Assembly (NCBI GenBank): GCA_964424355.1
Contig: CAYRIO010000017.1
Coordinates: 1 to 64,000, forward strand
DNA: 64,000 nucleotides
Direction: 5' to 3'
Origin: CAZEHS01 sp964424355
GTDB taxonomy: Bacteria; Bacillota; Clostridia; Peptostreptococcales; Acidaminobacteraceae
How positions within the stretch are numbered: position 1 is the first letter of the stretch; each line of letters opens with the position of its first letter. Shown here piece by piece: positions 34,476 through 42,208 of this stretch. Under the pieces are notes generated by a model that saw only the letters and a program-made list of their open reading frames with translations, was not told the DNA's origin and made no database searches. The translations under genes and the position numbers were made by a program.

Positions 34476-35531
34476 ATGAAAATTGAAAGCGCCCAGGTCC
34501 AACTGGGCAGTTCGCGTGTGTATGAAAAGAGGCAGACCGTTACTGAGAATCTGCAGGCGTGGGTTGACGAGAACCCACCGGAACAAAACAGGCCGATCCA
34601 GATCGACATTTCAAAGGAAGCGCTCTCTCTTCTCAGCAATCCATCAGACAGCGCTCACGTATCGGACATCCAGGCGACGGATGAGGAAGATGACCTGCTC
34701 TCCTCCAATGACAAGTTGAAACTCCGGCTGCTGGAATATTTTCTTGAGGCATTTACCGGTAAAAAGGTGAAGCTCCACATTCCCCATCTGAATTATAAGA
34801 ATACCGAGCCCTTCAACTACAACCGGGCCGCTCTGCCTGCCGCTGCCGCCGAACAGGCTGCGCCCAACGTTGGCTGGGGCATCCGATATGATCGCCAGGA
34901 GTCTCTCCGGGAATATGAACATACGGACTTCAACGCAAAAGGCATCGTCACCACGGCAGATGGCCGTGAAATCAAGCTGGACGTCTCCATGCACATGGAG
35001 CGTGCATATGCCGAAGACAGCAGCATCAGCATCCGGGCCGGCGACGCCCTGAAGGACCCCTTGGTCCTGAATTTTGCCGGCAATGCGGCAGGCCTCTCAA
35101 CCCAGACCTTCTCCTTTGATTTGGATCACAATGGAACCGCCGATCAGATTTCCCTGCTCAAATCCGGCAGCGGATTTTTGGCCCTGGATAGCAACGACAA
35201 CGGGAAGGTCGACGATGGCACCGAGCTGTTCGGACCCCAAACCGACTCCGGTTTCGGGGAGCTGCAGGCGTATGACTCTGATGGGAACCGCTGGATTGAT
35301 GAGAACGACCCCATCTTCAACAAGCTGCGGATCTGGCAGAAGGATGACAGCGGCAATGATAAGCTCCTCGCCCTGGGTGAAGCCGGTGTCGGCGCCATTT
35401 ACCTCGGGAATGTCTCCACGGAGTTCACCCTCCGCCAGCTGGAGGTCCAGGGGAAAATTCAAAACAGCGGGATCTTCCTGAAGGAAAGCGGCCAAGTGGG
35501 CACCATTCAGGAAATCGACCTGAAGATCTGA
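34476..35531 (+). CDS. EF-hand/dockerin-type calcium-binding protein
   Basis: 351 aa, no signal peptide and no membrane segment. Three Asp-rich loops in the C-terminal half fit EF-hand-like calcium loops: DLDHNGTADQI, DSNDNGKVDDG and DSDGNRWIDEND, the latter two flanking ELFGPQTDSGFGEL. This block occurs in large VCBS/FG-GAP-type proteins. The N-terminal ~200 residues are not recognised. GGAGG precedes the ATG. It lies alone on the plus strand between minus-strand genes. A Ca-dependent cytoplasmic or non-classically exported protein is possible. Confidence 0.75.
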   Translation: MKIESAQVQLGSSRVYEKRQTVTENLQAWVDENPPEQNRPIQIDISKEALSLLSNPSDSAHVSDIQATDEEDDLLSSNDKLKLRLLEYFLEAFTGKKVKLHIPHLNYKNTEPFNYNRAALPAAAAEQAAPNVGWGIRYDRQESLREYEHTDFNAKGIVTTADGREIKLDVSMHMERAYAEDSSISIRAGDALKDPLVLNFAGNAAGLSTQTFSFDLDHNGTADQISLLKSGSGFLALDSNDNGKVDDGTELFGPQTDSGFGELQAYDSDGNRWIDENDPIFNKLRIWQKDDSGNDKLLALGEAGVGAIYLGNVSTEFTLRQLEVQGKIQNSGIFLKESGQVGTIQEIDLKI

Positions 35532-35549
35532 TTCCTCAAAAACTATCAT

Positions 35550-35572
35550 CCCCACCGGGTTTCCCGGTGGGG
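35550..35572. terminator. Terminator between the EF-hand gene and the degenerate DHH gene
   Basis: A 10-bp GC stem CCCCACCGGG/CCCGGTGGGG with a TTT loop. It follows the plus-strand stop by 18 bp. It probably works in both directions. Confidence 0.8.
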
Positions 35573-35609
35573 ATTTCTGTACGGCTATCCGTGGGACAAG
35601 TGATAGGAA

Positions 35610-36491
35610 CTACGCATTCAAGCCTTCCCGAATCTCTGCAATCAGGGCCTCCACTTGGTCCGGCAGCACCTGGGTGATGCCGGAATAGCGATCCCCGCCG
35701 CCACCATGGGATTGCAGAAGGGTTCCCAAATGGGTTGGCGGTTCTTGATTAAGGGCACCGCTCAGCGACGCGGACACCTTCCGATGATTCTTATCCCAAA
35801 ACAGGGTCAGGATTGCAGTGTGGGCCGGTGCCAAAAGATGCTTGGCCATCGGGTTCCCCGGCTCGATCCGATATTCCTCCCGAAGATCCTGAATCAGCAA
35901 ACCGCCTTTGCCCTTCACCGTTCGGCGGATCTGCTCTTCATGGGAGAACTTTCGGGATGCCAGAAGATCCAAGCGGTCCTGCACATCTCCCAGATGCATC
36001 AGCACGTCTGCAGGCTGGCACCGGAGCTGATCAACCAGGTCCAGCAGGAAAAAATAATTGGACACGATGAAATCGCGGTGTCTTCCCAGCCCAGTAGCCG
36101 GGTCACAAAGGCCGGCCATGATCAAAATCGGGGAAGGGGCCATAAAATCGGCAGGCGTCAGGCGATGGGTCTGCCACCGCTCCAGATCCGGAAGCCAGCC
36201 CAAAAACCGCATCCTCAGGGCCGAATCCGCCAGAGCATCCAGAATGCCCGCGCAGGCGGTAACCGGTTTCTTGCCCGGGCATTCCCCACCCCAGCAGTTC
36301 CTGTCCCACCGGTTCTCTTCGGTTCCGGGCAGATTCACACGCACCCCTCTCTCAGGGTTAAGCAAAGAACCACTGAGCACATCGATGGGATTCACGAATT
36401 CGATTTCTCCGCCGTATCCCGCCTCTTTCAGAATGGCACATCCCAGCAGCCCGTCCAGATCGCTGCGCGTATAAATCGGCAGGGTATTCAT
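35610..36491 (-). CDS. Degenerate DHH-superfamily protein
   Basis: 293 aa. Motif I is kept as TRSDLDGLLG (residues 8-17), and the C-terminal glycine motif appears as SHGGGGDRYSG, where the family has GGGGHxxAAG. The defining DHH triplet and the mid-protein metal ligands are not visible. A Cys-rich stretch CWGGECPG sits near residue 67. It may therefore be a non-catalytic or altered relative of the intact enzyme at 28344-29294. Its ATG overlaps the stop of the response regulator gene upstream (ATGA), so the two are coupled. Confidence 0.65.
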   Translation of the reverse strand: MNTLPIYTRSDLDGLLGCAILKEAGYGGEIEFVNPIDVLSGSLLNPERGVRVNLPGTEENRWDRNCWGGECPGKKPVTACAGILDALADSALRMRFLGWLPDLERWQTHRLTPADFMAPSPILIMAGLCDPATGLGRHRDFIVSNYFFLLDLVDQLRCQPADVLMHLGDVQDRLDLLASRKFSHEEQIRRTVKGKGGLLIQDLREEYRIEPGNPMAKHLLAPAHTAILTLFWDKNHRKVSASLSGALNQEPPTHLGTLLQSHGGGGDRYSGITQVLPDQVEALIAEIREGLNA

Positions 36492-36892
36492 CGCTGGCCG
36501 TTAGGATCCTGTGTCAGAAGATCCGGTCTGTCATAATCCAGAACCACCTCAACGATCTTGGTCACGGCTTGTTCGTTGAACGGCTTCAGGATATAGTGCT
36601 TCGCCCCTTTTTCCAAGGCTTCGAATACGCGGCTCTTTTCTTCCACGGCACTGATCATGATGATGCGGGCATCAGAATAATCGTTGACGATCCGCTCCAC
36701 CGCCTCAATGCCTCCCATCATGGGCATATTGATATCCATGGTCATGATATCCGGTTGAAGCCGCCGATAATTTTCAATGGCCTGGAGCCCGTTTTCCGCT
36801 TCGCCGACGACGGTGTGCCCGGATTTGATCAGAATATTTTTAAGTGTGCGTCTAATGACCAAGGAGTCATCTGCAATTAGGATTGTAGCCAT
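36488..36892 (-). CDS. CheY-like single-domain response regulator
   Basis: 134 aa from ATG 36892, which has GGAGG nearby; a GTG at 36904 would include the ribosome site. Receiver only: acidic pair in IADDS, phospho-Asp in IMTMDINMPMMGG (~Asp54), and Lys in ILKPFN. No output domain. It follows a second response regulator by 21 bp. Probable chemotaxis- or signalling-type phospho-carrier. Confidence 0.92.
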   Translation of the reverse strand: MATILIADDSLVIRRTLKNILIKSGHTVVGEAENGLQAIENYRRLQPDIMTMDINMPMMGGIEAVERIVNDYSDARIIMISAVEEKSRVFEALEKGAKHYILKPFNEQAVTKIVEVVLDYDRPDLLTQDPNGQR

Positions 36893-36913
36893 TGGGGCCT
36901 CCACAGGAAAGTA

Positions 36914-37393
36914 TCATTTCGTACTTCTTTTTTCTAATCCCTTCAATTTTGAATCCATTTCCTTCTTCTCATTCTTCAGGGCTTCCAGTTCGGCCTTCAA
37001 GCGATCGGCATTGCCGGTGCCGCCCTTGCGGATCCGTTCTTCCACGGAGGCAATCACCGTCAAGACCTTGCTGATGTCGAAGGGCTTTAAAATGAACCCT
37101 GAAGCACCGGCTTCCAAGGCCTCCATGATAATCGCCTTTTGGCCCATGGCGCTGATGACAACGATCTGAGCATTTGGATTGCTTTCTTTTATTTTGCGGA
37201 TGCCCTCAAAGCCATCCACCCCCGGCATTGTGATATCCATGGTCACAATGTCCGGTTTATAGCGGGCATACAGCAACGATGCCTGGAGCCCGTTACCCGC
37301 CTCTGCCACCACCTCGTGACCGGCCTTGGTCAAAAGGATCTTCAGTTTTTCGCGGATAACCACCGCATCATCGACCACCATGATTCTTGACAT
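36914..37393 (-). CDS. Response regulator with coiled-coil tail
   Basis: 159 aa from ATG 37393 (GGGAGAGGG upstream). Receiver domain with VVDDAVVIREKL, phospho-Asp in IVTMDITMPGVDG and FILKPFD. After residue ~122 a charged coiled-coil tail (LKAELEALKNEKKEMDSKL) replaces an output domain. It is paired with the next CheY-like gene, from which it probably derives by duplication (similar GNGLQA/ENGLQA and DI-MP segments). Confidence 0.9.
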   Translation of the reverse strand: MSRIMVVDDAVVIREKLKILLTKAGHEVVAEAGNGLQASLLYARYKPDIVTMDITMPGVDGFEGIRKIKESNPNAQIVVISAMGQKAIIMEALEAGASGFILKPFDISKVLTVIASVEERIRKGGTGNADRLKAELEALKNEKKEMDSKLKGLEKRSTK

Positions 37394-37543
37394 ATGCCCT
37401 CTCCCAACAAGAATGATGCATTCATCGTACCATGAATCTTTCTCCAAATACAGGTAATAATTCCTTGGTTCGATTGCCACTTCCATTCGGCAAATGATAT
37501 ACTGAATCCGTAGAAAAAATATGAATCTGAAAGGAGAATCAAT

Positions 37544-37987
37544 ATGTTCAGTGCACTCTTGGTAGCGGGACTCTTCATGTTGTTCTTTGCAATCCTTGTC
37601 CTGCTGGCTTACATCCCCCTCAGCCTTGGCCTCTACCGCATGGCAACAACCTGCGGCATTGAAAATCCCTGGCTCGCCTGGATTCCCTTTGCCAACCTTT
37701 ACACCGTGGGGCTGATCATCCGGGAGCTGAAGTTTCAGAACTATGAAATCCCGCGGCCCGAAATCGTCCTGCCCCTGGCTTTTGCCCTGCATCTCCTCGT
37801 CAGCCGCATTCCCTTCATCGGAGCCCTTTACGGGCTTGCCCTGACGCTTCTGACGCTCCTGACCCTCTTCCGTCTCTTCACGCTTTTCAAGAAGGACAAC
37901 GCCATGCTGTTCACCCTTCTCAGCCTGATACCACTGGTAGGGGCATTCCTGATCCTTTCCGTCAGCAAATACGATCCCGAATACTAA
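37544..37987 (+). CDS. Four-helix hydrophobic membrane protein
   Basis: 147 aa with four or five hydrophobic segments (about 4-30, 40-62, 76-92, 93-115 and 120-140). It contains the pattern CGIENPWLAWIPFAN seen in uncharacterised small Bacillota membrane proteins. AAAGGAG precedes the ATG. It is a single-gene transcript closed by a good terminator. No function can be assigned. Confidence 0.7.
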   Translation: MFSALLVAGLFMLFFAILVLLAYIPLSLGLYRMATTCGIENPWLAWIPFANLYTVGLIIRELKFQNYEIPRPEIVLPLAFALHLLVSRIPFIGALYGLALTLLTLLTLFRLFTLFKKDNAMLFTLLSLIPLVGAFLILSVSKYDPEY

Positions 37988-38007
37988 GACACGCATCCGT
38001 TCATGCA

Positions 38008-38033
38008 GGCACCCCCATCCGGGGTGCCTTTTT
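38008..38033 (+). terminator. Terminator of the membrane protein gene at 37544
   Basis: GGCACCCC/GGGGTGCC stem with a five-base loop, followed by TTTTT. Confidence 0.88.
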
Positions 38034-38116
38034 CGTGGGGACGCACCAGCTGTCGGAAGCCTTACTGCTGTTATCTACCCCGCCAAAGGCTTCTTCTAAC
38101 CAGAAACATAAAGAAA

Positions 38117-38139
38117 AGCCCCCGAAATCTTCAGGGGCC
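38117..38139 (-). terminator. Terminator of ribU
   Basis: GGCCCCTGA/TC-GGGGGC stem 11 bp after the ribU stop, followed on the minus strand by TTTTCTTT. Confidence 0.7.
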
Positions 38140-38149
38140 CTGCTCGACA

Positions 38150-38758
38150 CTATTGGTGAAGGATTTGAGAAATTCGCTTGTAGACCGCCAGGGTCAGGAC
38201 CGACAGCACCAATCCCTTGAAAATGTTAAAGGGGACAATGCCATACAGGATTAGGGACCACAAGTCCTTGATTGCCGGATTGGCTTTTGCGCTCATGGCG
38301 ATAATGGCGTCAATCGGCATGAATGTGCTGTAGAAAGGGAGCAGGACATAGTAATTGGCAAGTGCGCCTGTCAGCGACATCACGGCGACGCCGACCACCA
38401 AGCCGATCAGTGCGGTAACCTTGTTTTTCTTGTGCCGGTAGATCAGCGCTGCCGGGATGACGAAGCTAGAACCGATCACAAAATTAGCCAGTTCGCCGAT
38501 ACCGCCGGTGGTTGTCATCAGCAGATGGAGAATATTCTTCACCGCTTCGACGGAAACCCCTGCGAGGGGCCCCATGGCCAGCCCCGCAATCAGGGCCGGG
38601 AGATCGGATAAATCTATTTTAAGGAACTCTGGGAAAAAAGGAATCTGACTCTCCAGCATCATCAGCACGAAGGCAATGACTGAAAGCATGGAGGTTTTCA
38701 CCAACGTATTGGTTTTACTGCTGGTTTTACTGCTGGTTTTTCTGTTTTGGTCTGACAT
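38150..38758 (-). CDS. ribU: Riboflavin ECF transporter substrate-binding subunit RibU
   Basis: 202 aa. A charged head rich in Lys, Ser and Thr with a short tandem repeat (SSKTSSKT), then six membrane segments with the ECF S-component pattern (EFLKIDLSDLPALIAGLAMGP, then GVSVEAVKNILHLL). It imports riboflavin with a shared EcfAAT energising module encoded elsewhere. An FMN riboswitch with a terminator lies directly upstream, which fixes the substrate assignment. Confidence 0.93.
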   Translation of the reverse strand: MSDQNRKTSSKTSSKTNTLVKTSMLSVIAFVLMMLESQIPFFPEFLKIDLSDLPALIAGLAMGPLAGVSVEAVKNILHLLMTTTGGIGELANFVIGSSFVIPAALIYRHKKNKVTALIGLVVGVAVMSLTGALANYYVLLPFYSTFMPIDAIIAMSAKANPAIKDLWSLILYGIVPFNIFKGLVLSVLTLAVYKRISQILHQ

Positions 38759-38814
38759 AAGACCCTCCTGACAGGTATTTTGAACTATCTCAGGAAGAGG
38801 GGAATGAAAAAATA

Positions 38815-38837
38815 AATGCCCTGGAATTTCCAGGGCA
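38815..38837 (-). terminator. Attenuator terminator between FMN riboswitch and ribU
   Basis: ATGCCCTGG/CCAGGGCAT stem with an AATT centre, followed on the minus strand by ATTTATTTTTTC. It sits 20 bp after the riboswitch and ~57 bp before ribU. It is placed to stop transcription when FMN is bound. Confidence 0.8.
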
Positions 38838-38856
38838 TGGTAGAATCATTCGCTTT

Positions 38857-38962
38857 CTTCTCTCATCCAGACTATACTGTCGGCTCCAGAATTCAACTGG
38901 ATCAACCTTTCGGCTCGCGGGCTATACCGCCGGTGGGGACTTACACCCCGCCCTGAAGAACG
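38857..38962 (-). promoter_or_regulatory. FMN riboswitch (RFN element)
   Basis: On the minus strand the conserved RFN core is readable in order: CTTCAGGGCGGGGTG, TCCCCACCGGCGGTAT, AGCCCGCGAGCC, then GATCCAGTTGAATTCTGGAG, CCGACAGTATAGTCTGGATG and AGAGAAG. All of the junction consensus is present. It controls ribU by transcription termination. Confidence 0.95.
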
Positions 38963-39018
38963 TGTTCAATTGTTTTAACTGTAGCACTCAAGCCTGTGGT
39001 TGTCAAGGTTTACAGGGA

Positions 39019-39531
39019 TTAGATCAGGCTTCGGATAACCTCCAGAGCCTGATCGTAATCCGGGTGGGTGCTCACTTCGGGAACGTATTCCACATAGCGC
39101 ACCTGGTTCTCCCGGTCCACGACCACAATGCCCCGGGCCAGAAGCCGCAGTTCATCGATGACGAAGCCATACTGTTCACCAAAATCCAAATCCTTGTGAT
39201 CGGAAACCACATGGATATTCTCAATCCCTTCAGCTGCGCAGTAACGCTTTTGTGCAAAGGGGAGATCCACGGTGATTGTCACGATGTCCACGTGTTCTTT
39301 AAGTTCTGCAGCTTCCTGGTTGAAGCGGATTGTCTGCAAGGAACAGATGCCTGTATCAATGGAGGGAGCAACACTGATGACCTTTATTTTCCCGGCCGTG
39401 TCTTGATAGAGCTGAAAGTTTCCTAAATCCTGTGTGACGGCCTTGAAATCAGGTGCTTTCATTCCGGCAGCAATTGCCTGCCCCCGTAGTGTGACGGCAT
39501 TCCCACCCATTTTGACGACATCGTTTCTCAT
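39019..39531 (-). CDS. tpx: Thiol peroxidase Tpx (atypical 2-Cys peroxiredoxin)
   Basis: 170 aa from ATG 39531 (AAGGAGG upstream). Peroxidatic Cys63 in PSIDTGICSLQTIRF and resolving Cys98 in FAQKRYC are both present. It reduces hydroperoxides using thioredoxin. Family members usually have DTPVC; here Gly-Ile replaces Pro-Val. It is a single-gene unit. Confidence 0.95.
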   Translation of the reverse strand: MRNDVVKMGGNAVTLRGQAIAAGMKAPDFKAVTQDLGNFQLYQDTAGKIKVISVAPSIDTGICSLQTIRFNQEAAELKEHVDIVTITVDLPFAQKRYCAAEGIENIHVVSDHKDLDFGEQYGFVIDELRLLARGIVVVDRENQVRYVEYVPEVSTHPDYDQALEVIRSLI

Positions 39532-39630
39532 AATATCCTCCTTCAAATTTGTAATTATTTCATTTATGGTATTAGTATATTCTTTTGATGGCAGATTGCA
39601 ATAGCTTTCAACACTTTTCCAATTTTCAGT

Positions 39631-41754
39631 TTATTCACCCTGAATCCTTGGGAATTCAATTTCGAACAACACACCCCGTCCCTCAGTGCTGGTCAGGTTA
39701 ATCACACCGCCCAGCTTTTCGGTAACCAGCTGATGAACGATATTCAGCCCCAGACCGCTACCCCCCCGCTCCCTATCGGTTGTGAAAAACGGCTCATAGA
39801 CCCGGCTGATGCTTCTGGCGGGAATTCCGCAGCCGTCATCGCGATAGAGCAGGAGGATCCGGCTTCCCCCATCGATCACCTCCAGGGTGATGTGCCCGCC
39901 GCTGCGGTTCTTGAATCCATGCTGAAGGGAATTCATGATCAGATTGGTGATGATTTGAGAGAGGGTTCCGGGGAATCCGATGACCTCCACGGTGCTGTCG
40001 CAAATCACCTCCACATGGTGATTGCCCTTCCGTATCCGCGAGCTGAGGCTGAGAATGATCTCTTTCAGGTAGTCCTGAAGGTTGAAGGCCCTTCGCTGAC
40101 CGCTGCACTGATCCACTGAAACGTCTTTGAAGCTATGGACCAGCTCCAGTGTTCTTTTCAGGTTGGCATCCACCAGGCCAACGTCCTCTTCCATCCGGGT
40201 CAGCAGTGCCTGGATCTCTATGATGCGCGGATCCTCCACGTTGATGCTGGAGCGAAGCGATGCAATCAATTCCTGCAGGTCCGAGTTCAGGGATCTGGCT
40301 ATCCCTGCCGGGATATTGATTTCGTGGGTGATTCCAGCCACCAGATTTCCCAGAACAGACAGTTTTTCATTCTGCATCAGCTGCTCCTGGGTGGTCTCCA
40401 GGATTTCAAGGGACTCCTTCAGTTCCTGCGTCCGTTCCTGAACCTGGGTTTCCAGCTGTTCATTGGACGCCAGCAGGGCGTTTTCGGCTTCCTGGCGTTT
40501 TGCCACCATTTGGTTGGCCATATTGGCCATGCTGGCAAATTCCTGCATCTGGATATCACCGATTTCAATGAGGACGTTCTCCTTTGCCGCCCGTTTGAAA
40601 AACGACATGAACGCCATGAAATCGTTCCGCAGCTTGAGGGACAGCCGTCTTAGAAAGATAACGAACGTTAAAATCACCAGGATGATGACCACCAGAACTT
40701 GAATCACATTCTGGATAGACCGCTTCTGGATCTGGTCCATCGTCCAGGCATCTTCGGCATGCGCCGATTTGGTGGGAACCTCCGCACCGATAATCCAGCC
40801 CCACTTGGGGACTGAGGTGATATAAACAGCCGCTTCCTGGGTCGTGCCATCCGCATTGGTATAGGTTCTCGTATAGCCGTATCCCCCGGGATTTGAAATG
40901 GAATAGGCCAATTCCTGCTGAATAACCGCCGCCTTTTCCTCTTCTGTCCGGAGAATATCCGGCAAACCACCGCCGGTTTCATTGACGGGATAGCGCGGGA
41001 CCAATTCTTTGCCCGAAGCATCAATGATAAAAATACGGATCCCGTTATTTGAACGATACTGCTGATAGCGCTTGATGATCCCCTGACGGACCTCCGCCTT
41101 GACATCATCATAATACTCTCCGGTCCCGATATACCAGTCAAAGGGGTCCAACCGCTTCACATAAGATATCTTGAGCCGACTGTCTCCAGTTGGATCCTGG
41201 GGCCTTGGCCAATAGCCCGACACGTACCCCTCACCTTGGTTGCTGACAATCTGGATTTCCTTTTCTACGGTCCTCTGTCCCCTGGCATCCGTCACATTCA
41301 GGATATTGGTACCCTCCAGCTCCGACCGTGTGGGATAGAGCACCGCCTCCCCCTTGAGGGTATCGATGAAGTAGTAGCCCCGCCCTTCAAAAAAACGGGG
41401 GGTTCTCAGGCTGCTCACAATCGCCTGCTGAATCTGCGCGGTGCTTTCGCCCCGGTGCTGCTCCAGGATGGACAGGGCCTGCTGAACCCCTTCATTGACC
41501 CGGGCACGGACCTGTTGATTTATTGTGGAAACCAGGTTATCTTCCTGATAACTGATATAATTGAGGGTATCCTCCACCTGGGCCTTTGCCCGAGCTTTTG
41601 CCGTGGCGCTTTCATGGTTGCTGACATAGGTTTCCTCGCCTCTGAAAATCTGCTGGGTCTGAGCAATCCACAAAAACCCGGTCAAGGTTCCCAAAACCAG
41701 GGCCGCCGTCAGCAGACTCCTTGTAAATTCTCCGGCAAAGCTCTTTTTACCCAT
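39631..41754 (-). CDS. Cache-domain membrane sensor histidine kinase
   Basis: 707 aa. Membrane segment at ~11-31, a long extracytoplasmic region with two Cache-like modules (RFFEGRGYYFIDTLKGEAVLYP; later WGWIIGAEVPT), a second membrane segment near 350-372, coiled-coil linker, HisKA-like region with acceptor His in GITHEINIPAG, and HATPase_c (NLIMNSLQHG, DDGCGIP, GLGLNIV). The Cache type suggests sensing of small organic acids or amino acids. No cognate regulator is adjacent, and the CheY-like genes at 36.5-37.4 kb are candidates. Confidence 0.9.
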   Translation of the reverse strand: MGKKSFAGEFTRSLLTAALVLGTLTGFLWIAQTQQIFRGEETYVSNHESATAKARAKAQVEDTLNYISYQEDNLVSTINQQVRARVNEGVQQALSILEQHRGESTAQIQQAIVSSLRTPRFFEGRGYYFIDTLKGEAVLYPTRSELEGTNILNVTDARGQRTVEKEIQIVSNQGEGYVSGYWPRPQDPTGDSRLKISYVKRLDPFDWYIGTGEYYDDVKAEVRQGIIKRYQQYRSNNGIRIFIIDASGKELVPRYPVNETGGGLPDILRTEEEKAAVIQQELAYSISNPGGYGYTRTYTNADGTTQEAAVYITSVPKWGWIIGAEVPTKSAHAEDAWTMDQIQKRSIQNVIQVLVVIILVILTFVIFLRRLSLKLRNDFMAFMSFFKRAAKENVLIEIGDIQMQEFASMANMANQMVAKRQEAENALLASNEQLETQVQERTQELKESLEILETTQEQLMQNEKLSVLGNLVAGITHEINIPAGIARSLNSDLQELIASLRSSINVEDPRIIEIQALLTRMEEDVGLVDANLKRTLELVHSFKDVSVDQCSGQRRAFNLQDYLKEIILSLSSRIRKGNHHVEVICDSTVEVIGFPGTLSQIITNLIMNSLQHGFKNRSGGHITLEVIDGGSRILLLYRDDGCGIPARSISRVYEPFFTTDRERGGSGLGLNIVHQLVTEKLGGVINLTSTEGRGVLFEIEFPRIQGE

Positions 41755-41890
41755 ACCCGTTCCTCCACCTCTGTTTACTGCCTTATATATACCAATCCTT
41801 CAGGCATTCAATCATTAAACTTCTCCACGTTGTTTCACAAAGCTGAGAATGGGTATCAACGAATCATATCAATTACAGAAGGAGAAAACG

Positions 41891-42169
41891 ATGGCTAAAG
41901 TCACCTTTGAAAGCATCTCTGAGACCAAATCAGGAACCCCCTTGATGGAACTGCTTGACGACGCTCCTTTCAAGATCAAAGTCCCCTGCGGAAAGGGAAA
42001 GTGCGGCAAGTGCAAATGCCGGGTCTCCGGCGAAACAAATCCGCCAACAGAAAATGAGAAGAAACGGTTCAGTGAAAAAGAACTGGCATCCGGCTATCGA
42101 CTGGCCTGCGAAGTGATTGTCGAAGGCGATGTCCATGTGATGAAGGCCGAGAAAAAGAGCAAAAAATAG
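41891..42169 (+). CDS. 2Fe-2S ferredoxin
   Basis: 92 aa from ATG 41891 (GAAGGAG upstream; a longer frame starting at 41849 covers the ribosome site). Cys33, Cys38, Cys41 and Cys73 form the plant-type CX4CX2C...C set, with an extra Cys43. C-terminal tail is Lys-rich. Electron carrier of unknown partner. It is a monocistronic plus-strand gene with its own terminator. Confidence 0.88.
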   Translation: MAKVTFESISETKSGTPLMELLDDAPFKIKVPCGKGKCGKCKCRVSGETNPPTENEKKRFSEKELASGYRLACEVIVEGDVHVMKAEKKSKK

Positions 42170-42170
42170 G

Positions 42171-42203
42171 AAGCGGCCATCCCCCAAAGGGACGGCCGCT
42201 TTT
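42171..42203 (+). terminator. Terminator of the ferredoxin gene
   Basis: AAGCGGCC/GGCCGCTT stem, with inner CCC/GGG, then TTTT. It may also serve the minus-strand ppx gene from the other side. Confidence 0.82.
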
Positions 42204-42208
42204 GACAT

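Noticed and set aside
37394..37996. A long N-terminal extension of the response regulator gene at 36914
   Set aside because: The extension is antisense to the intact membrane protein gene at 37544-37987, while ATG 37393 has a good ribosome site and starts the receiver domain.
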